Of a stretch of 64,000 nucleotides of DNA, positions 28,015-36,808 are shown piece after piece. The notes beneath the pieces are model-generated. The model searched no databases and had not been told where the DNA came from. It was given only the letters and a program-made list of their open reading frames with translations. Origin of the DNA: Pectinatus frisingensis. GTDB taxonomy: Bacteria; Bacillota; Negativicutes; Selenomonadales; Selenomonadaceae. Each line of letters opens with the position of its first letter. Within the stretch, counting starts at the first letter, position 1. The position numbers were made by a program, and so were the translations under genes. The DNA lies in NCBI RefSeq assembly GCF_015732285.1, contig NZ_WIQU01000014.1, positions 62,001 to 126,000 on the forward strand, read 5' to 3'.

Positions 28015-29022
28015 ATGAGTTTTTCCAAAACCAAATTTAAATATTTTATAGGTTCAATTTGCTGTGCAAGCCTCATATTTTTTGGCTACACGGCGTGGTG
28101 TGCCACCAGACCCATGCCATACAGTCCACCAGAAAAAACAGCGTGGCTTGTTTACTGGGATGCACAAAGCGGAACAGAAGAGCTAAGCACCACTGATAAT
28201 AAATATACCGGCATTTCATATTTTGCCGCTTATTTTAATGACAAGGATACTCTATTTATTCCCGATGGATTTAAAGAGGAACAAACACTGAACCGGACCA
28301 AATTTCAGCCTCAATATGAATATCTGACAATAGTCAATGATATAGCCGGTAAAAATAAAAACTCATTCAAGGATATCGATGTGGTAAAAAGAGTACTTGA
28401 TGGTGATGCAAAAAGAATAATCCACGCCAGAGAGATTATTGAATTAGCACAGGCTAACCATTGTAATGGCATCGATCTCGATTATGAACAAATTTTTAAA
28501 GACCAAACAGCTGCTGACGATTATATTAAATTCATAAAAATACTTTACGACAAGGCTTCTGCCCAAAACATAAAATTACGTGTCATTTTAGAACCATCAG
28601 TCAAATTTTCTGACTATGATTTTCCTAAAGGTCCTCAATATATTGTCATGTTATACAATTTGTATGGATTGCACAGCGGTCCCGGTCCCAAAGCCGACTT
28701 TTCTTTTATTGAAAATACAGCTGAACGAATGAAATCGCTGCCGGCTCCGATAGGTGTAGCTTTTTCAGCGGGTGGATGCATCTGGGGAGACAATGGACAA
28801 AAAAGATTTATTTCTGCCCAGGAGGCTAAATCTCTGGCGCAGGAAAATCACGCATCACAAAAACGTGATGCTAAAAGTAATGATATTTATTTTTCATTTA
28901 CAAAGGATAATGTAAATTACACTGTTTGGTATGCCGATCAAGAAACACTCAAAGAATGGATTCAGAAAGCTAACCAATTAGGATTACATTCTATTAACAT
29001 ATGGCGATTAGGAAATAATTAG
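28015..29022 (+). CDS. Exported GH18-like glycoside hydrolase
   Basis: 335 residues with an N-terminal signal peptide (hydrophobic 11-28, likely cleavage after WCA). GIDLDYEQ near residue 152 matches the DxxDxDxE catalytic signature of family 18 chitinase-like enzymes, with the acid Glu present. The surrounding (beta/alpha)8 pattern fits (LRVILEPS, IVMLYNLYG, SINIWRLGNN at the end). It probably cleaves or edits the exopolysaccharide in the periplasm, much as PgaB combines a deacetylase with a hydrolase domain; here they are separate genes. RBS is a weak GGTGGTG. Confidence 0.75.
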   Translation: MSFSKTKFKYFIGSICCASLIFFGYTAWCATRPMPYSPPEKTAWLVYWDAQSGTEELSTTDNKYTGISYFAAYFNDKDTLFIPDGFKEEQTLNRTKFQPQYEYLTIVNDIAGKNKNSFKDIDVVKRVLDGDAKRIIHAREIIELAQANHCNGIDLDYEQIFKDQTAADDYIKFIKILYDKASAQNIKLRVILEPSVKFSDYDFPKGPQYIVMLYNLYGLHSGPGPKADFSFIENTAERMKSLPAPIGVAFSAGGCIWGDNGQKRFISAQEAKSLAQENHASQKRDAKSNDIYFSFTKDNVNYTVWYADQETLKEWIQKANQLGLHSINIWRLGNN

Positions 29023-29042
29023 CAAAACATCAGGAGTTTATT

Positions 29043-30410
29043 ATGAAAGTTTTTTTAACATCACTATTTGCATGTACGTTTTTTATTTTTACACCACTAG
29101 CACCTGTATTAGCGCAAGAAAATTCCGCATCAATGGACAGAAGTCCTTCAATATCTAAAAAATACAGTGATGGAGCCACAGGAACAGAACTACTCGAATT
29201 ATATAAAAGACCTGCCCCATCATGGGTTTATGATAATTTTAAAAAATTAAATGAGGCAGGTTATTTATCTGGAATACCCTATAACGATTTAACCCATTTA
29301 GATAGACAAGAAGCGGCCATATTAACAATGAGAGCTCATAATAATTATTCAATTTTAAATACGAATATATCCAATAACGTTATATTAGCAATACTACAAC
29401 CTCTATTGAAGGAATTTCATCTGGAATTAGATGCACTTGGAGACAGTCAGTCAGCTCAAAATGAAGTAAAATCAACTAAAACTTCAACTGTCAATATATG
29501 GAATATTCCTAAAGGAAAATGGGATGTATATGGAGAAATCCGCTATAGCCAAATGTTAAACAGCAGTAACAATGATAGATATAATTGGAATGATCAAAGA
29601 ATACGAGCACGCATCTACGGTGATAAACCACTAGATGATATCTGGATGCTACGTACAATGGCCGAAACCGATAAAAGCCTTTCTTCGCATAATTTTTACA
29701 ATAAAAGTTATGATGGACATGTCAAATTAAAGAGAGTTTATCTAAAGGGCACTCCCTATATTGGAAAAGCACACATTCCTGTGAACACAGAATTAGGTTG
29801 GACTAGTGCTTATTTATCAGAAGGCAATGTATTGGATAGTAGCTTTCACGGTATAAAACTTTCCACTAATGGGAATAATTATGATGATAATACTTGGCTA
29901 TATTCCATGGGATATGGGAAAATAAATAATGATGATAATAACTTATTTTATGGCGAACTTTTTTATAATGCATCAACAAATATTGTCTTAAATAGCAACT
30001 TTTACAGTTGGGACAATTATGGAAAAAAAGATAATATTTATTCTGCCAGTGTAAACTATTACATAAAAAACACAAATTTAGGGTTCATGTTTTTAAATGC
30101 TAGTGAAAAAGATGCAAATAATAATGGTACAGGTTATGTATTTACTATTCGTTTAGGCAAAAATAAATCGTCTATTTTAGGAACACATGAACTTACTTTT
30201 AAATATTATGATATGGCACAATACACATATATAAATCATACTATGTCAGGTCTGTGCGGGTATATGAATGGATTTAATGGTTACGGAATAAATTTCTACT
30301 ATACCATATTCCCCCATGTCAAACTTGGGATTGAATACTATGATCTTAAGGATAAGCTTACAAATGATAATATACGAACACTTTGGAACGAAATCACTTA
30401 CGAGTTTTAA
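29043..30410 (+). CDS. SLH-domain outer-membrane porin-like protein
   Basis: 455 residues. Signal peptide about 1-24 (ends PVLAQ). A single degenerate SLH domain follows (PSWVYDNFKKLNEAGYLSGIPYNDLTHLDRQEAAILTMRA, about 56-96), of the kind that ties Negativicutes outer-membrane proteins to peptidoglycan. The rest (about 155-455) is a beta-barrel of alternating aromatic strands ending in Phe (LWNEITYEF). It is close to the porin remnant at 21948-22401. Its place between the hydrolase and deacetylase genes suggests it is the outer-membrane exit for the polymer, analogous to PgaA or AlgE. RBS AGGAG precedes ATG 29043. Confidence 0.82.
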   Translation: MKVFLTSLFACTFFIFTPLAPVLAQENSASMDRSPSISKKYSDGATGTELLELYKRPAPSWVYDNFKKLNEAGYLSGIPYNDLTHLDRQEAAILTMRAHNNYSILNTNISNNVILAILQPLLKEFHLELDALGDSQSAQNEVKSTKTSTVNIWNIPKGKWDVYGEIRYSQMLNSSNNDRYNWNDQRIRARIYGDKPLDDIWMLRTMAETDKSLSSHNFYNKSYDGHVKLKRVYLKGTPYIGKAHIPVNTELGWTSAYLSEGNVLDSSFHGIKLSTNGNNYDDNTWLYSMGYGKINNDDNNLFYGELFYNASTNIVLNSNFYSWDNYGKKDNIYSASVNYYIKNTNLGFMFLNASEKDANNNGTGYVFTIRLGKNKSSILGTHELTFKYYDMAQYTYINHTMSGLCGYMNGFNGYGINFYYTIFPHVKLGIEYYDLKDKLTNDNIRTLWNEITYEF

Positions 30411-30433
30411 TAATTTATACAGGAGAATTCCTC

Positions 30434-32152
30434 ATGAATAATTTTTCATTGCGCAGAATATTTACTTTTATATGTTTAATTAATATTTATGCTATTTTTT
30501 TCACCGCAAATGACACTGCATATGCTCAACAAATTAATTATGCAACTTTACGACAAAAAAATGGAGGTACAGAAGCTGAAGAAATTAAAATGATCCATAC
30601 AACAGAACCTTCTGTCTGTTTTACTTTCGCCGGATTGACAAAACCTAATGTAGTATATGATATACTTACACGTTTAAAAGGAATGAATGCTAAAGGTACT
30701 TTCTTTATAATGAAAAGTGACATAGATAAAAATCCTCAACTTATACAGTATATAATCAACAGTGGTAATGAAGTTGGCATTGGATTACCCTCGCTAAAAA
30801 ATACTAATTTTGACGCTATGTGTTCAGAAATCAACTATATCCAATCTCATCTAGCAGCAATGGGAGCAAAAACCAATGTAGTCATGCAACCTTGGGGTAC
30901 AGTTACACCTGAGACTCGTGAAGCTGTTTCAGCAATGGGATGCCAGCTTATAGGCCCTTATATCAATATAATTAATTCAAAACAAAAAAAATACACTAAT
31001 CCAGAAGATGTCATAAATGAAATATTTGGTAAATATATGTATTCTATGGGACGTGGATGGGTAATTTTTTTCCGATTAAATTATTATGATGATGACTCAT
31101 TATGTGGAAAAGTGATGGAATTGCTTAAACGACGAAAAATAGATGTTGTGCAATATGTGTCTACTAATGACGATCCCAAAAGTAACATTAAAAATGATTC
31201 TGCATATAGTATAAATGGTGTCATCGAAGTTTTAAATAACACCCATTATCGCTATGAATTTTCCCAAAAATCTCAAATTCCTATACAATTACAAGACGAC
31301 TATAATCCGATGATTGAACAAAAAATATCATTTAATGACTATATAAAAAAGCGCTATATAGGTAATAATGAAGTCGGTCCAAAAGGTGATGCCTTAGGTT
31401 TTAGTTTAGCCGAATTACGCAACTTAGATACCAGCGGAAGAATACATACAAATAAACCTGTTATTTTTTTAACATTTGATGACTGGGGTTCTGATGTTTC
31501 CATAAATAAACTATTATATGTACTTCGCAAACATAATGTGAAGGCAACTTTTTGCATACTAACAAACAATGTTACTAACAATCCAAATCTTCTAAGAGCA
31601 ATTGCTGCAGATGGACATGATATAGCATCTCATTCTGACAAGCATATTCCTATGACTCAACGAGATAAAACTACTAATAGATTGATGCCATCTCCTCAAT
31701 CTTATAATCAATATATTAATGATTTAAAAACTGCATATACAAAACTAGAAATGATAACAGGTAATGTTGTATTTAATGGTCATCCTGTATTGACAAGATA
31801 TTTTAGACCGCCAACACTTTATATTAGTAAAATGGGATTTAAATCTCTTTATGCTGATGGATATGAATACATCGTATCTGGCTCATATAGCACAGACGAT
31901 TTCAGGCAACCATCCTTAGAAAGCATGATAAGTGCCATAAAAGCAGCTATATACGCTGATGGTAAAGTAATAAAAGGTGCTGTTCTAGTTATGCATATGA
32001 GTGATTATGCAGCATATACTGCCACAGCTCTGGATATGATATTGACAGAAAATGATTTACGAAAAGATAATGATCCTGCAAAATTTATAACTTCTAAATT
32101 ATCAGATTACCTAACTGATAATTATGATCAATCCAATTTCAAAATAAAATGA
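30434..32152 (+). CDS. Exported two-domain polysaccharide deacetylase (one degenerate, one intact NodB domain)
   Basis: 572 residues. The signal peptide ends near TAYAQ (about 32). Domain 1 (about 50-300) has FTFAGL and GIGLPSL in place of the CE4 metal motifs and is paralogous to the C-terminal domain at 22428-24185 (shared VCFTFAGL, MQPWG, REAVSAMG, YSMGRGW). Domain 2 has intact motifs: FLTFDDWG near 346, ASHSDKH near 398, RYFRPP near 455 and VMHMSD near 519. It should be an active N- or O-deacetylase in the periplasm. The frame extends upstream to 30383, but AGGAG at 30421-30425 selects ATG 30434. A terminator follows. Confidence 0.82.
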   Translation: MNNFSLRRIFTFICLINIYAIFFTANDTAYAQQINYATLRQKNGGTEAEEIKMIHTTEPSVCFTFAGLTKPNVVYDILTRLKGMNAKGTFFIMKSDIDKNPQLIQYIINSGNEVGIGLPSLKNTNFDAMCSEINYIQSHLAAMGAKTNVVMQPWGTVTPETREAVSAMGCQLIGPYINIINSKQKKYTNPEDVINEIFGKYMYSMGRGWVIFFRLNYYDDDSLCGKVMELLKRRKIDVVQYVSTNDDPKSNIKNDSAYSINGVIEVLNNTHYRYEFSQKSQIPIQLQDDYNPMIEQKISFNDYIKKRYIGNNEVGPKGDALGFSLAELRNLDTSGRIHTNKPVIFLTFDDWGSDVSINKLLYVLRKHNVKATFCILTNNVTNNPNLLRAIAADGHDIASHSDKHIPMTQRDKTTNRLMPSPQSYNQYINDLKTAYTKLEMITGNVVFNGHPVLTRYFRPPTLYISKMGFKSLYADGYEYIVSGSYSTDDFRQPSLESMISAIKAAIYADGKVIKGAVLVMHMSDYAAYTATALDMILTENDLRKDNDPAKFITSKLSDYLTDNYDQSNFKIK

Positions 32153-32154
32153 AG

Positions 32155-32186
32155 AAAATAGTTCTGTAATCTTACGGAACTATTTT
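32155..32186 (+). terminator. Terminator of the exopolysaccharide locus
   Basis: AAAATAGTTC (32155-32164) pairs exactly with GAACTATTTT (32177-32186) around a 12-base loop that can add a TG/CG pair. It starts 3 bp after the last stop codon of the cluster. Confidence 0.65.
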
Positions 32187-32438
32187 AAATACCATGCTGA
32201 ATTCTACCAATGGCAAATCGTCTCTTTGTCTTGCCGCGCTCGGTCATATCGATACTCACTTTGATGTAATGAATAAGCATTTTTCATACCGTGTTGTCGC
32301 AGAAATAAACGCTGCACAATAAAAAATATATATAAACAATCATTTTTGACATATTTCAAAAATGTACATTGTGGTATATTAGGGTATAATTTAACTTTAA
32401 GCAAATTACGCTAAAATTCTTATCAAGGAGTGACCATT

Positions 32439-33242
32439 TTGCCATACAAAATCCCTCATATACTAGGTATCGTTAACATTACTGAAGACAGTTTTTCCGA
32501 CGGCGGCCTGTATCTTGATCCTGCCAAAGCTATCAAGAAAGCCCGGCAGCTTTATCAAGCTGGTGCCGATATAATTGATCTGGGCGCAGCATCCAGCAAT
32601 ATCAATACCACCGCAGTCAATCCCACAGAGGAAGTACACCGCTTAAAACCCGTAATCACATATCTAAAAAAACAAAGCATTCCTATCTCAGTAGATACTT
32701 TCAAGCCAGAAGTTCAATTATATGCCTTAGAAGCCGGTGTCGATTATATTAATGATATACAAGGATTCCCCCATCCGGAAATTTATCCGCAGCTTGCCCA
32801 ATCAAATGCCAAATTAATCGTCATGCACTCCGTACAGCGTCTTGGCCCGGCGACTGTGATGGAAACCAGTCCTGAAGAAGTGTACACGGGTATACTTGAC
32901 TTTTTCACACAGCGTATTGCCGCCTTAGAAAAAGCCGGTATATCATCTAAGCGCATTATTCTTGACCCTGGCATGGGCTTTTTCCTTGGTGCTGATCCGA
33001 CCGTATCTATTTATGTACTAAAAAACTTAACAAAACTGAAAGACTATTTCAAATTACCCATATTGGTTGGTCTTTCACGAAAATCTTTTTTGAGCCGCAT
33101 TACCGGTACCCAAACAAATGAAACGGGACCTGCCACACTCGCAGCAGAGCTTTATTTAGCTAAAGTCGGCACGAATTACATCAGGACTCATGATGCCGAA
33201 GCTTTAGTAAATGCTATTAAGGTAACCAACTGCCTAATCTGA
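32439..33242 (+). CDS. folP: Dihydropteroate synthase of the Sul type
   Basis: Condenses 6-hydroxymethyl-dihydropterin diphosphate with p-aminobenzoate in folate synthesis; 267 residues. LGIVNITEDSFSDGG, IPISVDTFKPE, NDIQGFPHPEIYP near 104, VMHSVQR near 128, DPGMGFFLG near 176, GLSRKSFLSRITG near 209 and YIRTHDAEAL at the end. TEDSF (rather than TPDSF), NDIQGFP, MHSxQR and DPGMGFFL match my memory of Sul1-type sulfonamide-insensitive enzymes better than ordinary FolP (DPGxGFGK). Start TTG 32439 follows AAGGAG. It stands alone, with no other folate gene nearby. Whether it replaces FolP or is a second copy cannot be told. Confidence 0.88.
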   Translation: MPYKIPHILGIVNITEDSFSDGGLYLDPAKAIKKARQLYQAGADIIDLGAASSNINTTAVNPTEEVHRLKPVITYLKKQSIPISVDTFKPEVQLYALEAGVDYINDIQGFPHPEIYPQLAQSNAKLIVMHSVQRLGPATVMETSPEEVYTGILDFFTQRIAALEKAGISSKRIILDPGMGFFLGADPTVSIYVLKNLTKLKDYFKLPILVGLSRKSFLSRITGTQTNETGPATLAAELYLAKVGTNYIRTHDAEALVNAIKVTNCLI

Positions 33243-33270
33243 CTGCTATCTTAAACTTACAAAATAATTT

Positions 33271-33398
33271 TTATAAGGACTGTCACACAAATGGTATTGA
33301 CCTCATAAAAATGCGATTCTCCACTGCTTTTTCAATGATAAACAAAGGCAGCTCGCATATTTATGAATGAAAATGTTTACGTGCGATAGTCCTTATAA
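33271..33398. repeat. Dispersed 128-bp element, copy A
   Basis: Terminal inverted repeats: TTATAAGGACTGTCACAC (33271-33288) against the reverse complement of 33381-33398, 16 of 18 matches, with the two differences still able to pair as G-U. It is followed by a T run, so the whole element may also act as the folP terminator. Copies B (38634-38756, inverted) and C (20081-20200) share internal blocks. No open frame of note. Confidence 0.7.
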
Positions 33399-33510
33399 TT
33401 TTTTGCATTAAAACAAAAATCATACTACAAAAATATTATTATTTGATTTATAATATATACATTGTTTATTATCGGTCAATACTTTTAACCTCAGCAGGAA
33501 GGTGCATACA

Positions 33511-34110
33511 ATGAATGAATTATCACTTTTTAAAATAGGAAATTTTACTGGCGGTGATCAAGAATGGTTTACCGATTACTGGATGAAACTGGGGGGCTGC
33601 GGTGCTGTCACAGCTTGTGATATTTGTATCTATTTTGCTATGTTTTTCAATAAAACCGATTTATACCCATTCAATTTAAAAAATATGACTAAAAGTGACT
33701 ATATAAAATTTTCCCAAGTCATGAAAGATTATCTTTCACCCCGTATCCACGGCATTAATACATTGGAAATATTCATTGACGGACTGCAAAAATATCTTTT
33801 CAACCACGGTGAACAATCCATACAAATGAAAGGGTTATACAGCAGCTGTTCATTATCAGAATTCAAAGCTGCCGTACGTAGGCAAATTGAAAAAAAACTT
33901 CCTGTGCCTTATTTAAATTTAAAACATAAAAATCATGCTTTCAATGATTATGTCTGGCATTGGTTTTGGTTAGCCGGTTACGAAGAATTTAATGATATCA
34001 TGATGGTAAAAGTCATCACTTATGGAACCTTCCGCTGGTTGTCATTGAACAAACTCTGGGACAGCGGCTATAAGCAAAAGGGTGGCATAATTTTATTTAA
34101 TCTGGACTAA
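33511..34110 (+). CDS. Hypothetical protein, possible papain-like (C39-like) fold
   Basis: 199 residues, no signal peptide. GGCGAVTACDICIYFA, with Cys at about residue 30, resembles the nucleophile loop of C39-like papain-fold proteins (GGCGPTSAA). A tryptophan-rich DYVWHWFWLAGY with a candidate His near 150 and a following VKVITYGTFRWLSLNKLW fit the later strands of that fold. I do not recognise the family by name. AGGAAGG before ATG 33511 selects this start over GTG 33502. Neighbours give no functional hint. Confidence 0.6.
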   Translation: MNELSLFKIGNFTGGDQEWFTDYWMKLGGCGAVTACDICIYFAMFFNKTDLYPFNLKNMTKSDYIKFSQVMKDYLSPRIHGINTLEIFIDGLQKYLFNHGEQSIQMKGLYSSCSLSEFKAAVRRQIEKKLPVPYLNLKHKNHAFNDYVWHWFWLAGYEEFNDIMMVKVITYGTFRWLSLNKLWDSGYKQKGGIILFNLD

Positions 34111-34144
34111 ATTATTCAAGCCTTAATTTCTCTATTTTTTTATC

Positions 34145-35521
34145 CTATCTGCTTATTTTTTTATCCATAACCGTTAAAATCAAACTGACAAGACTTGTCA
34201 TAATTATCAATAATGCTATTGTCCGCATTCCGGCGTCTGTTACTGCCGGAGTAAATACTGTACCAATTAATGCTGAAGATCCTATTGAACCAATGTATCC
34301 AAAAGTACGAAAAAGTCCGGCTGTAACTCCGATATTATTTTCTGAACTTTGCATGTATAATGCTGTTTGATTGGCACTAAGCATAAGCCCCATAGCAATA
34401 CCAAACAAAAACGTAATAAACGTTATATTATATAATGCAGTCTGAATGTTTGCCATTAATATTGCCAACGAAGCAAAAACTGTTAATATTGACGATATAA
34501 TCAATGGTTTTTTCACCAAATTACGTTTGGAAACGGGTTCCACGACCAGAGCAGATGCAACGCTCATTGGCAGCATCAATAAACCTATATATGCTGGTGA
34601 AACAGCACGTGTTGATTCCAGCCACGTTGTAATTCCATACAATACCGTATACATGCACAACGTCATTAACATAAAACGCAGGTAAGTGCGAGTCAATGCT
34701 AAATTTGAAAGAAACATTTTTACGTCAATAAATGGCCGTTTAATTCTTGTTTCCCATTTTATGGCGGCAATAATCAGACAGCCTGATATTGCTAATATTT
34801 TTATTGATATTTCAGGCAGGGAATACAAAAACATCAGCAACGAAATAATTATCAAGGTGAAATATACAATTCCTATTATATCTATGTCATAGATAATTTC
34901 TTTTATATTCTTGATCTTACATAGATTGCCATCCCGCGGTATCCACACTGCTACCATAATCAATGCTGTCATAGCAACAGGAATATTGACTAAAAAAGTC
35001 ATACGCCATCCCCATGTATCAAGCAAAAGTCCTCCTATCGGCAGTCCTATTGCTGCTGTTGCTACACCGGTGACTTGCAGCCATCCCAATACTCTCCCCG
35101 GAGGAGCCTGCAGTGCAGCTTTTTTAGTGCGATCATGAATTATCAGCATCGCTGACGGATATGCAGTTGAAGTTCCAATACCGATAAAAATACGTGCTAT
35201 TATCAACATGGTAAAATTATAACCGGCTCCACCCAATACCCCACCAATTAATACCATGACAATCCCACATAAAAATATGCGCCGTGGACCAAATTGCGTG
35301 GAAAGCCTACCTGCAGTCGGTTGAGCAATCGAACTGGTCAAATAAAGGACTGTTATAAGTAATGTTGCTTTTGATGCAGAAATATGCAAACTCAAGGCTA
35401 TTGGCACCAATGCTGTAGCTATTATTGAACTGTTTATCGGATTTAGTGTCGACCCCATATATAATGGCGTCACAAATTTCCATGGAAAGGGATCAGCTTT
35501 ATACAATTGATTGTCAGCCAT
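34145..35521 (-). CDS. MFS drug/solute efflux transporter
   Basis: 458 residues, 12 to 14 hydrophobic helices. The N-terminal half has the motif-C-like NSSIIATALVPIALSLHISASKATLLITVLYLTSSIAQPTAGRLSTQFGPRR, including the A-motif after helix 2, and RIFIGIGTSTAYPSAMLI; this is the DHA2/EmrB-like pattern. The start ATG overlaps the TAA of the upstream isochorismatase-like gene (TAATG), indicating coupling. The divergent TetR gene probably represses both. Confidence 0.87.
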   Translation of the reverse strand: MADNQLYKADPFPWKFVTPLYMGSTLNPINSSIIATALVPIALSLHISASKATLLITVLYLTSSIAQPTAGRLSTQFGPRRIFLCGIVMVLIGGVLGGAGYNFTMLIIARIFIGIGTSTAYPSAMLIIHDRTKKAALQAPPGRVLGWLQVTGVATAAIGLPIGGLLLDTWGWRMTFLVNIPVAMTALIMVAVWIPRDGNLCKIKNIKEIIYDIDIIGIVYFTLIIISLLMFLYSLPEISIKILAISGCLIIAAIKWETRIKRPFIDVKMFLSNLALTRTYLRFMLMTLCMYTVLYGITTWLESTRAVSPAYIGLLMLPMSVASALVVEPVSKRNLVKKPLIISSILTVFASLAILMANIQTALYNITFITFLFGIAMGLMLSANQTALYMQSSENNIGVTAGLFRTFGYIGSIGSSALIGTVFTPAVTDAGMRTIALLIIMTSLVSLILTVMDKKISR

Positions 35522-36105
35522 TATTGTTCACTTTCAATGTGCAGATTTTTAATCCAATCATCTACCGTTAAAACATCAGCCTGTCGGGGAAATATTTTTT
35601 TCATAAGTACCTGCTGTACTTCTGCGTCTGCATCAAAACATGCATCTTCAATCACCTTCAAATTAAAATCTTTATCAAAAGCTTCACGCACAGTTGACAA
35701 AACCACCCCACTGGTGGATATTCCACAACATATAAGAGTATTGATCTGCTGTGAACGCAATATTATTTCCAAGGTACTGCCAGTAAATGCACTGATTCTA
35801 TATTTTGTTATTATTAGTTCTCCACAATTAGGTTTACAGCTTTCACAAATATCTGTTTCCAAGTTGCCAAGCAGCATTTTTCCTGTCTGATTTATTTTTG
35901 AAAAGGCTTTATTATTTGGACTTATTTCGGGATATCCTACACTAAACCCCACTCTGATAAAAATAACTTGAATATTATTTTGCCGCGCTGCCGTGATAGC
36001 TTTTTTAACCGGCAATAATTTATTTTTATCTTTAATAAACTGTGCCACTATGCCATTTTCCATATCCATGACGAGCAATGCCGCCTTAATATATTGTTTT
36101 TTCAT
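35521..36105 (-). CDS. Isochorismatase-like hydrolase family protein lacking the catalytic Cys
   Basis: 194 residues of the isochorismatase/nicotinamidase fold: ALLVMDMENGI carries the first catalytic Asp, TGSTLEIILRSQQINTLICCG is the usual strand before the nucleophile, and SGVVLSTVREAFDKDFNLKVIEDACFDADAEVQ follows. In the active members the loop reads TxxCVxxT; here it is GISTSGVVLST, so the Cys is replaced by Val. I believe a TSGVVLST subfamily exists, but its function is unclear to me. First gene of the pair with the MFS transporter. Confidence 0.82.
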   Translation of the reverse strand: MKKQYIKAALLVMDMENGIVAQFIKDKNKLLPVKKAITAARQNNIQVIFIRVGFSVGYPEISPNNKAFSKINQTGKMLLGNLETDICESCKPNCGELIITKYRISAFTGSTLEIILRSQQINTLICCGISTSGVVLSTVREAFDKDFNLKVIEDACFDADAEVQQVLMKKIFPRQADVLTVDDWIKNLHIESEQ

Positions 36106-36141
36106 TCTTGAATACTTCCTTTTGATAGTTTATTATTAAAT

Positions 36142-36183
36142 GGAGATATCTCCTTATTAATATAATAAGTGGAGATGTCTCCA
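36142..36183. promoter_or_regulatory. Twin TetR-type operators
   Basis: Two related palindromes: GGAGATATCTCC (36142-36153, perfect) and TGGAGATGTCTCCA (36170-36183, perfect apart from the two central bases), with centres 29 bp apart. They lie in the divergent promoter region between the isochorismatase/MFS pair and the tetR gene, with TATAAT at 36161-36166 between them. Confidence 0.75.
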
Positions 36184-36211
36184 TTTGTCAATAAAAATTT
36201 AAGGATAATCT

Positions 36212-36808
36212 ATGAATAAAAAATTTATTAACCAAAACAGACCAGAACGTCGCGATGCAGCACAAAATCGCCAACGCATTTTAGATGTCGCTATTAAATT
36301 ATTTAAAAAAAACGGTGTCGAACAGGTCAGCATGAACCAAATAGCAATAGCTGCCCAAATAGGACCAGGTACACTCTATCGCCGCTATCACAATAAAAGT
36401 GAACTGTGTATGGATTTAATAAAAGACAATATCGACTTACTTTTTAATGATATCGACAGATATTTATCTGATAATAGGGAAACATCTCCTGCACAGCGGT
36501 TGCGTGGATTATTAAAACTATTTATACATTTCAGAGAAACTAAGGCTCAATTGCTTGCAGGCGTGGAAAGCACTCCAGCAGCATCGAACAACCACACACA
36601 AAAAAGTCCTATATATAACGAATTACATAAATTATTTGTCACTTTATTTGAAGAAATGAATAATCAGCACACAACTGATAGTATCTTTGCTGCGGATATG
36701 TTGTTAGCCGCCTTAAGCAAAGATTTCTATCGCTTTCAAAGAAATGTGCGGGGATACTCTCCCAGTAAAATTTTAGAACAGCTCTGCCTAATGTTCAGCA
36801 AAAGATAA
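36212..36808 (+). CDS. TetR/AcrR family transcriptional regulator
   Basis: 198 residues. N-terminal TetR helix-turn-helix RQRILDVAIKLFKKNGVEQVSMNQIAIAAQIGPGTLYRRYHNKSEL, then a helical ligand domain. Divergent from the MFS operon with twin palindromes in the gap, so it most likely represses both directions. AAGGATAA precedes ATG 36212. Effector unknown, perhaps the compound exported by the MFS protein. Confidence 0.92.
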   Translation: MNKKFINQNRPERRDAAQNRQRILDVAIKLFKKNGVEQVSMNQIAIAAQIGPGTLYRRYHNKSELCMDLIKDNIDLLFNDIDRYLSDNRETSPAQRLRGLLKLFIHFRETKAQLLAGVESTPAASNNHTQKSPIYNELHKLFVTLFEEMNNQHTTDSIFAADMLLAALSKDFYRFQRNVRGYSPSKILEQLCLMFSKR

